A stretch of 25,566 nt of DNA, from contig CAIYOB010000510.1 in NCBI GenBank assembly GCA_903927685.1, forward strand, positions 1-25,566. Reading direction: 5' to 3'. The stretch comes from an uncultured Planctomycetaceae bacterium. Its GTDB lineage: Bacteria > Planctomycetota > Planctomycetia > Pirellulales > Pirellulaceae. A program made the translations under genes and the position numbers. The number at the start of each line of letters is the position of its first letter. Position 1 is the stretch's first letter. Shown piece after piece: positions 7,098 through 14,000 of this stretch. A model generated the notes under the pieces. The model did not search any database, had not been told where the DNA came from, and worked only from the letters and a program-made list of their open reading frames with translations.

Positions 7098-7360
7098 GCC
7101 GCTCCTGGGGTCACCGTCCTGGATTTCGTGCAAGAATCAGCGCGCGCTGGACTCAAGCTTTTCCGTTAGTGACTCGTAGACATGTCGGGTGACGGTATGC
7201 CTGGACGCAACAAGGGCAACGCTCTGGTCCCAAGCTGCTCAGCGCTGGGCATTCACGTATCCGGGGCGTCCGGGGACGGAGCGATTGCGCGTCTTCTGAT
7301 CGGATGGTTCCCCCGGGGCCGAGGTGTCCACAGCCGGTTTTCAGTTGAGGATTTCGGAAG

Positions 7361-7924
7361 ATGTTTTCCGGGCACTCCGCAAGCGGGGTAGAGGCGGCCT
7401 TGGGCAGCGCCGTCAAGGCTTACCTGAGACTGCGCCAGGGCAAGGTGAACTCGTCCGAGTTGTACGAGGTTTTCGGACGCTGGCACCCCTCCGTGACCCC
7501 CGATTTACTAACGCGGATTGTCGACCGGCTGAGTTCTGGTTCGGCTGGCTGGGATGAGCCGGAGACGCCCCATTGGAATGTCAGTGCAGGCCGCCTGTAC
7601 TTTGCGGGACGACTCGTCAAGCAGTTCCGACGGCCGGCCCCGAACCAGCGCCGAATCCTTGATGCCTTTGAGCGAGTTCACTGGCTCCGCAAGATCGACA
7701 ATCCTTTTCTCCACGCCGGGATATGCTTCGATGCCGCCGCGGAGGCAGTTCGCAACACGGCGGAGGCTCTCAATGACGGGCATCTCGCAGAGGGGCTGAT
7801 ACGGTTCGGCACAGGGGGTAACTACGGTTACGTCTATTGGAAAACTGTCTCTTTGCCGACGGAGGGTAATCTGCTCCGGTCTGCTCCGTTCGACATTGGT
7901 CGCTGGATCAATATATTCACGTGA
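7361..7924 (+). CDS. Planctomycete-type hypothetical protein (FRRPAPNQ family)
   Basis: 187 aa, no signal peptide, no membrane segment. The central part, residues 71-116, reads as a conserved block: HWNVSAGRLYFAGRLVKQF followed by RRPAPNQRRILDAFE and then RKIDNPF. A later part has AEALNDGHLAEGLIRFGTG then VYWK (137-161). I associate this pattern (GRLVK-FRRPAPNQ-ILxxFE-xxW-xxIDxP, then a helix ending in IRF) with a large set of uncharacterised planctomycete proteins, which is memory rather than a search. Function is unknown; a winged-helix-like fold is only a guess. The ATG at 7361 has GGAAG immediately before it and GAGG further up. The rare-looking C-terminal tail (RWINIFT) may be divergent. 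It stands alone, with the hydrogenase 233 bases downstream on the same strand. Confidence 0.68.
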   Translation: MFSGHSASGVEAALGSAVKAYLRLRQGKVNSSELYEVFGRWHPSVTPDLLTRIVDRLSSGSAGWDEPETPHWNVSAGRLYFAGRLVKQFRRPAPNQRRILDAFERVHWLRKIDNPFLHAGICFDAAAEAVRNTAEALNDGHLAEGLIRFGTGGNYGYVYWKTVSLPTEGNLLRSAPFDIGRWINIFT

Positions 7925-8157
7925 TATGGAGCGTTTGTTCAAGCCTCTCTTAGGCCGGTCGAGGCCAAGCACGCGGACGCAGGTGTTGATAGTTTTCACT
8001 CAGCGGGTACCGAGATTTGGCATCGAAATCGGTCTCGTCGGTGTTCCCTGCTTTTCGATTCCGGTATGGGCTCGTTCGATCCCATCTTGGGTGGCGGCGT
8101 GGATGTCGGCCGCCCCGACTGCACAGTCCTTTTCAAAACAGAATGAGGGAGTAGCTT
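7925..8157 (+). promoter_or_regulatory. Leader region of the hydrogenase operon
   Basis: 233 bases with no gene. The end carries the ribosome binding site GAGGGAG about 6 bases before the small-subunit ATG. No -24/-12 (sigma-54) pair and no convincing -35/-10 pair were recognised, so the promoter is unplaced. Confidence 0.5.
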
Positions 8158-9042
8158 ATGGAACTCACACGTCGCGATTTCATGACGGCGTCGTCCGCTT
8201 TGGCCGCCGCGTTCGGTTGTGGCAATTTGCCTGAGGCCTGGGCCGCGGCGACGAGCGGCCCCCCGCCTGTCATCTGGCTTCAGGCGCAAACTTGCAGCGG
8301 CTGTTCCGTCTCGCTGCTAAACAGTATTTGCCTGGCGAGTGCCGCGGACCTGCTGACGAAGACGATTTCGCTCAAGTACCACTCGACGTTGATGTCGGCC
8401 TCCGGCAGCGACGCCATCGCTGTCGCGAAGGCCGCTCAGGGAACGACAGGTTATGTCCTGGTGGTCGAGGGCGCGATTCCCACGCTGAGTCAGGGCAAGC
8501 AGTGCTACCTCTGGCCAGGAACGACGGCTCTCCAGGGGGTCAAGGATTTCGCCAGCAAAGCGGGATTCGTGATCGCGGTCGGCACCTGCGCCGCGTATGG
8601 TGGCGTGGCGGCTGGAGCGCCCAATCCGACCCTAGCGCGCTCGCTGGGAGCGGTCGTGGGAACGACCCGGGTCATCAACATTCCCGGTTGCCCGACGCAT
8701 CCCGACTGGATCGTGGGGACGATCGCTCATCTCTTGAAATATGGCCAAGCTCCGGCGCTGGATTCCAAACGCCGGCCGCTGATGTTCTTCAAGCCCAAGG
8801 TTCACCAGCAATGCCCTTATCGCGAGGATGAAGATCGCTGCCTGAAGGATTACGGCTGCCGGGGACCGGAGACCTGCGGCGACTGTCCTACTCGCATGTG
8901 GAACAGCCGGGGCCCGGCCATGGCCGGAGTGAACTGGTGCGTGCAGTCGGGCAGCCCGTGTCATGGATGCACCGAGCCCGGTTTCCCCGATGCGATGTCG
9001 CCCTTCTACTCCGAGAAAGCGGATGGTGAGGCCGACGATTGA
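8158..9042 (+). CDS. [NiFe] hydrogenase small subunit, Tat-exported, group 1 type
   Basis: 294 aa. It carries electrons from the Ni-Fe site through three Fe-S clusters on the outer face of the cytoplasmic membrane. A twin-arginine signal is at residues 3-9 (LTRRDFM), with hydrophobic region 10-20. Proximal cluster: Cys46 and Cys49 (TCSGC), Cys144 (GTCAAYGG), Cys178 (GCPTHPDW). Distal cluster: His216, Cys219, Cys228, Cys234. Medial cluster: Cys243, Cys268 and Cys271, with Cys261 in NWCVQSG at the place where standard enzymes have Pro. That Cys would allow a [4Fe-4S] medial cluster. Cys21 (AAFGC) also fits the lipobox pattern. There is no C-terminal membrane helix of the HyaA/HupS kind. The start is supported by the Tat signal and GAGGGAG. 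Confidence 0.96.
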   Translation: MELTRRDFMTASSALAAAFGCGNLPEAWAAATSGPPPVIWLQAQTCSGCSVSLLNSICLASAADLLTKTISLKYHSTLMSASGSDAIAVAKAAQGTTGYVLVVEGAIPTLSQGKQCYLWPGTTALQGVKDFASKAGFVIAVGTCAAYGGVAAGAPNPTLARSLGAVVGTTRVINIPGCPTHPDWIVGTIAHLLKYGQAPALDSKRRPLMFFKPKVHQQCPYREDEDRCLKDYGCRGPETCGDCPTRMWNSRGPAMAGVNWCVQSGSPCHGCTEPGFPDAMSPFYSEKADGEADD

Positions 9043-9050
9043 AATGCAGG

Positions 9051-9068
9051 CCGGACTGACGTGTCCGG
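9051..9068 (+). other. 6-bp hairpin between the hydrogenase subunit genes
   Basis: CCGGAC (9051-9056), loop TGACGT, GTCCGG (9063-9068). It sits in an unusually long 104-base gap between the two subunit genes. It could set the ratio of the two messages by processing or could be fortuitous; no T-tract follows, so it is not a normal terminator. Confidence 0.4.
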
Positions 9069-9146
9069 TGGCTGGCGTCGCCGCTCTTGCGGCAAACGCG
9101 ATGTGGACGAAAACCAATACAATTAGCTGTGCGAAAGGAAGAGTTC

Positions 9147-10568
9147 ATGGTGACGTCGATTAAAGTTGGTCCGCTGACCCGCATCGAGGGCCATCTGGAC
9201 ATTGAAGCCTCGGTAGAAGCGGGCCGCGGTGTCGTTTCCGCCCGCTGTTCCGGGACCATGTTTCGCGGATTTGAGAAGATACTCCAAGGCCGTGAGCCTC
9301 GTGACGCGCCGCACTACACGCAACGCATCTGCGGCGTGTGTCCGGTCGCGCACGGAATGACGGCCTCGATGACGCTGGAATCGGCGTTTGGCATCACTCC
9401 GGTCGACAACGGCCGCATCGTGCGGAATCTGATCCTGGGGGCGAACTTCTTGCAGTCCCACGTGCTGCACTTCTATCACTTGGCGCTGCCGGACTATGTC
9501 GACGCCAGCGCCCTGCCCATGTCGCCGTGGAAGCCTCAGCACGTCGCCGGTGACATGCTCCGCGGCTCGACCGCCAGCACGCTCATGAATCACTATGTCC
9601 AGGCGCTGACCATCCGCCGCCTGGCACATCAGATGGGCGCAATCTTTGGGGGCCGCATGCCCAGTCCGCCGGTGTTCGTGCCGGGCGGGTGTTCCGCGGA
9701 GGTAACGGCGGGCAGAATCAGTGAATTCAAGACGATCCTCCAGCAGGTGACCGCCTTTATCAACTCCACGATGCTTCCCGATGTGGAACTGCTGGCCAGC
9801 ACGTTTTCCGCGTACGCGAAGATTGGCCGCGGCAGCGGCAATCTGCTGGCGTTCGGGGTCTTCGACGAGAACGCGGCGGGCACGACAAAACTGCTGCGGC
9901 GCGGCCGGTGGACCAGCGGGGGACTGGGTGCCGTGGATCCCGCCCAGATTTCCGAGTACGTGCGCAGTTCCTACTATGCGGCAACGGACGGCAACCGCCA
10001 TCCCTCCCAAGGCACGACGACGCCCCAGGTGGACAAGGCGGGGGCTTACTCGTGGATCAAATCGCCACGCTATTTGCGGACCGTGTACGAAACGGGGCCG
10101 CTGGCTCGGATGTGGGTCAACGGCGACTACCGCGTGGGCATTTCGGTGATGGACCGCCTGCGAGCACGCGTCCTGGAAGCCCAGAAGATCGCCCTGGCCA
10201 TGAACGGTTGGCTCAGTCAACTGCGCCCCGGGCAACCTTCGCTTCGAAACGGCGCCACGCCCCAGACGGCGGTCGGAGTGGGACTGTCGGAAGCAGCCCG
10301 CGGCGCACTGGGCCATTGGCTGAGCATCCGCAAGTCACGGATCGACCGCTATCAGGTCATCACGCCCACGGCTTGGAATGCCTCGCCGATGGACGACAAC
10401 AATCAGCCCGGCCCGATCGAGCAGGCGCTGGTCGGCACGCCGGTCGAGAATCCGACGCAGCCGATCGAGTTGCTGCGCGTGGTGCATTCGTTCGATCCCT
10501 GCCTGGCGTGCTCGGTCCATCTGCTCCATCCCGGCGGCGAAGTGAAACGCTTCGTCGTCGGGGGTTAA
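9147..10568 (+). CDS. [NiFe] hydrogenase large (catalytic) subunit
   Basis: 473 aa; binds the Ni-Fe(CN)2CO site that splits or forms H2. L1 motif RICGVCPVAH (60-69) gives Cys62 and Cys65. C-terminal L2 motif DPCLACSVH gives Cys452 and Cys455, with cleavage expected after His458, leaving a 15-residue tail LLHPGGEVKRFVVGG. Both Ni ligands are ordinary Cys codons, so this is not a [NiFeSe] enzyme. LTRIEGH near the N-terminus holds the conserved proton-channel Glu14, and SPRY...GPLAR is also present. The ATG at 9147 is chosen over an upstream TTG because AAAGGAAGAG lies just before it and the conserved sequence starts there. It has no signal of its own, so it would be co-exported with the Tat-bearing small subunit. 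Confidence 0.97.
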   Translation: MVTSIKVGPLTRIEGHLDIEASVEAGRGVVSARCSGTMFRGFEKILQGREPRDAPHYTQRICGVCPVAHGMTASMTLESAFGITPVDNGRIVRNLILGANFLQSHVLHFYHLALPDYVDASALPMSPWKPQHVAGDMLRGSTASTLMNHYVQALTIRRLAHQMGAIFGGRMPSPPVFVPGGCSAEVTAGRISEFKTILQQVTAFINSTMLPDVELLASTFSAYAKIGRGSGNLLAFGVFDENAAGTTKLLRRGRWTSGGLGAVDPAQISEYVRSSYYAATDGNRHPSQGTTTPQVDKAGAYSWIKSPRYLRTVYETGPLARMWVNGDYRVGISVMDRLRARVLEAQKIALAMNGWLSQLRPGQPSLRNGATPQTAVGVGLSEAARGALGHWLSIRKSRIDRYQVITPTAWNASPMDDNNQPGPIEQALVGTPVENPTQPIELLRVVHSFDPCLACSVHLLHPGGEVKRFVVGG

Positions 10569-10585
10569 GCGAAGGAGACCTCCGC

Positions 10586-11038
10586 GTGCAACCGGTGTTG
10601 GTGCTGGGCATCGGCAACATCCTCTTGCGCGATGAAGGCGTGGGTGTGCGGGTGATCGAAGCGTTGGGCAGTCACGAGCTTCCCGTCAGCGTGGAACGCG
10701 TCGATGGGGGTACGGCCGGCGCCGACCTGGTCGATCTGTTGGCCGATCGGCGCAAAGTGATTGTCGTGGATGCGATCGAAGCTGGCGAGGCCCCGGGAAC
10801 CATCCTGCGTCTGGCGCCGGACGATCTCTTGCCGGATCCGGGCAAGATGGTTTCGCTGCATCAACTGGGGATCATCGAATCGTTGCACATGGCGTCGATC
10901 CTGGGCTGCAGTCCCCGCGAGGTCGTGATCATCGCCATCCAGCCCAAGACCATCGGTCCCGGATTGGATCTGACCGCCGAGCTTCAGGCGACGCTCCCCC
11001 GAGCCGTACAGGCCGTCCTGGCGGAAGTCCAAGACTGA
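10586..11038 (+). CDS. Hydrogenase maturation protease (HyaD/HybD/HycI, M52 family)
   Basis: 150 aa, cytoplasmic endopeptidase that removes the C-terminal tail of the large subunit after nickel insertion. LGIGNILLRDEGVG at 7-20 is the family hallmark. Predicted nickel-sensing ligands Glu17, Asp62 (VVDAIEAG) and His92 (SLHQLG) match Glu16, Asp62 and His93 of HybD. The GTG at 10586 is the start: AAGGAGA ends 7 bases before it and the conserved sequence begins three residues later. The gene is 17 bases after the large subunit, completing a three-gene operon. Which Hyp proteins make the cofactor cannot be said, since none lie in the window. Confidence 0.95.
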   Translation: MQPVLVLGIGNILLRDEGVGVRVIEALGSHELPVSVERVDGGTAGADLVDLLADRRKVIVVDAIEAGEAPGTILRLAPDDLLPDPGKMVSLHQLGIIESLHMASILGCSPREVVIIAIQPKTIGPGLDLTAELQATLPRAVQAVLAEVQD

Positions 11039-11050
11039 GCGAGACGAACC

Positions 11051-14000
11051 ATGACGCCAGCGAGCCGAACACGACGCGGAATCGTCATCCTGGTGGTGCT
11101 GAGCCTGCTGGTGCTGTTCGTATTGCTGGTCGGGACCTATGCCGTTGTGGCCGGACGGTACCGCCGCGCCGCCGCGTCGTACGCTGTCCAGGAACTGCTC
11201 GGCGTGCCGCCGCAGCAGGACCTGGAGTCCGCCATGTACCAGGTGCTGCGCGACACCCGCCAGCCCGGGAGCGCGGTCCGCTTTCACAGCCTCCTCCGCG
11301 ACAGCTATGGCGAGGACGGTTTCCGAGGCAAGCTGGCGGACAGCTCAATGCTGAGACAGGTCAACGAGAACCTGCCCGTGGCGGGTGCGCTCGTTCCGAC
11401 GGGCGCCGTGACGCTCTCCAACGGCCAGTTCCTGGATCTGGTGGCCGATCCGGCGGCCCAAGCCTGGCGGGATACCGATGGCCGGCCCTTCACCCCCAGC
11501 ACGACCGCCGGGTTCTACAACGGCTGTGTCCTGACGATCACGTCCGGCAAGGCCGCTGGCTTCAGCACGCGGATCGTCGGCTACCTGCAGGCAAACGGCC
11601 ATCCGCTCTTTCGTGTTCTGCGGATCGAGTCGGAGGAACTCGAAGTCGGGAGCGACTTCTGGGCGGCCGTGGGCGGAGCCCAGTTTGTCGTCAATGGCCG
11701 CGCGTTCAACGGCACGGGATTCGGTTTTCGATATCACGCGGTCAAGAAGAACTCGGTCACGGTGTCCAGGCTGGATGCCACGGTCGCGACCGGGGTGGAC
11801 GGAAATCCGGTGGATCTGCCCGTGGCCCTACTTCCCAATCATGCCTCACGGCCGGCGTTTAACGGGCCGCACCCGCAAGCGGAGCTTGCCGCGCTGTTGG
11901 ATGGCGGCTCCGACGAGGGATACGACGCTGCCGATTACCAGAACCTGTTCCTGTCGATGGTGAAACCGTGGGCCGCCAGCAGCCGCGACATCATCCCTTC
12001 TTTTCACCGGCCCGAGCTGATCAATTATTGGCTGCACCAGCCCTCGGCAGCTCCCGGAGCCTACTGGGCCGACGACGACTTCAAACGCCTGGTCTCGTTG
12101 CGTGCGGTTGAGCCGAACTTTGACGGCAGCAATCCCAATTTCAATGCGGTCAGCGGGCCGTGGGACGTGGACAATGATGGCGACGGCGTCCCCGACAGCG
12201 TGTGGATCGACCTCGGTTTCCCCGTGCAGACCGCGCGGACCGGCCGCAGTTACAAGCCCCTGTTCGCCGTGCTGTGCGTCGACCTGGACGGTCGGCTGAA
12301 TGTCAACGCGCACGGCAATCCCACGGGTTCCTATCCGCATCGCCCGAGCCCCATACCTGTCGCCGTCGGAACCACGGCTGGATTTCCCAAGGGGCGCGGC
12401 TACGGCCCGCCCGAGATTGCGTTAAGCGGTGTCACTGGCAGTCTCAGCGGCTTGTTCGGCGTGCGCTACGGCGGCGATGGGGTGCCCGGCCGAACCGGCC
12501 TCGATCCGCTCGCCGGAATCAAGTTCTGGGAAGAGCCCGAAAACTACTTCGCGAGCGGCGGCGGGCGTTCCGCTTACTCCAGCCCGCCAGACCTGCGTGG
12601 CGAGTTGGCCTTCGGCCTCGACGTCTTCGGACAACCGGCCTTCGAGCAGATTCCCGGCACGGTGCCGGAGTCACGGGCGGATTCGCCCTACGAAATCAAT
12701 CTGCTGGACCGCACCACCGCGGACGGTCCGTTTACGCCAGCGGAACTGGAACCAATTCTTCGCCCCCTGGACTACGATGTCAGCGCTTTACCGAGCCGGC
12801 TGCGGGACAAGCTCGACCTGGCGACGCAGGGAAACGCCCGTCTGGTCACCACCGACAGCTACGATCCGCCGGTCCCCGGGATTTCGGTTCCCGGAGAGCT
12901 TCGCGGCCTGCTTGCGTCCGCGAACGTCGCCAATGCGCGGAACGTGGCTGAATTGCTGGCGGCCAGGCTGTCGGTGTCCACCGGCAACGTTGACGCGGAG
13001 CTGACCAAGCTGCTCGCCCCGGACCTGGCCCTGGGGCTGCGTATGGACATCAATCGACCGTTGGGAAACGGCAGGGACGACGACCACAACGGGATCGTGG
13101 ATGAACCGGGAGAGTCCGGCCTCGAGTACGTCTGGAATGCCCAGGGAAATCCGCCTGCGTTCGGCTCGTCCGCTCAGTTCAGCGACGTTCCCTTCCAGCA
13201 CACCGGCGGTCTGGCGGCCGATGGGGGGCCGTTGGGTCTTCCAGACAATCTACTGGCACGGCAGCTCTTCGCTCGGCACTTATACGTGTTGATGATGACA
13301 CTGATCGATCAGGGCGGTGCAGCGCCCGAACCCACCGTAGCCCGGCACGTCGCGCAATGGGCCGTGAACGTCGTCGATTTTCGCGACGCCGATTCGATCA
13401 TGACCGCCTTTGAGTACAACCTCAATCCCTTTACCGGCTGGACCGTGGACGGCGATCTCCGGACCGATGAAGGCCCCGCTCGCGATGTCGTCTGGGGCTG
13501 CGAACGTCCCGAGTTGTTGATTACCGAGACCCTGGCCTTTCACGACCGGCGGACGGAGGACCGCGACGACGATGACGGCGTCAAGACCAAGACCACGTAT
13601 CAGAAGACCGACCCTGATGATCCGAAGGAACCGGATCCCGACTTCGACCAGCGTCTCAGGCCGCGGGGTGCGCTCTTCGTCGAACTCTTCAATCCCACGA
13701 CGGGCTCCGACATCGTGCGCCCGGCGGAACTGTATTCCACGGCGAGTCCGGTGGGGGTGGACTTGGCAAGAGTGGCGAGCGACGGCGTCCGGCGTTCGCC
13801 CGTCTGGCGACTGCTGTTCGTGAAGGACGGCTTTGCGGGGAAGGACCCCGACGAGCCCGCTGCACCCCTTACGGAAGAAACGCGACGCATCTACTTTGTC
13901 AATCCGACCGTTGCGGGGCCGCTGGTTCCGCCGCTCGATACCACTGGCGCCGGCGGCGACTACTGGACTTCGCTTCCCGTGGCGCCGCTGCCGCCGGGTC

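Larger units (their letters stand above)
6868..7360. other. Gene-poor 493-base stretch
   Basis: No coding sequence with a recognisable product was found on either strand. It contains the Rrf2 promoter/operator region at its left end and the structured element at 7021-7097. The rest shows no repeats, tRNA or IS ends that I could identify. It may hold the 5' region of the 187-aa gene that starts at 7361. Confidence 0.55.

Noticed and set aside
9087..9146. Upstream TTG start adding 20 residues to the hydrogenase large subunit
   Set aside because: The strong AAAGGAAGAG site lies inside this stretch and directly precedes the ATG at 9147, where family similarity starts.
9123..10316. 397-residue minus-strand open frame under the hydrogenase large subunit
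   Set aside because: Antisense shadow; no family features.
10448..10455. Possible selenocysteine ([NiFeSe]) version of the hydrogenase, suggested by the predicted [4Fe-4S] medial cluster
   Set aside because: All four nickel-site positions in the large subunit are ordinary Cys codons and no in-frame UGA is present.
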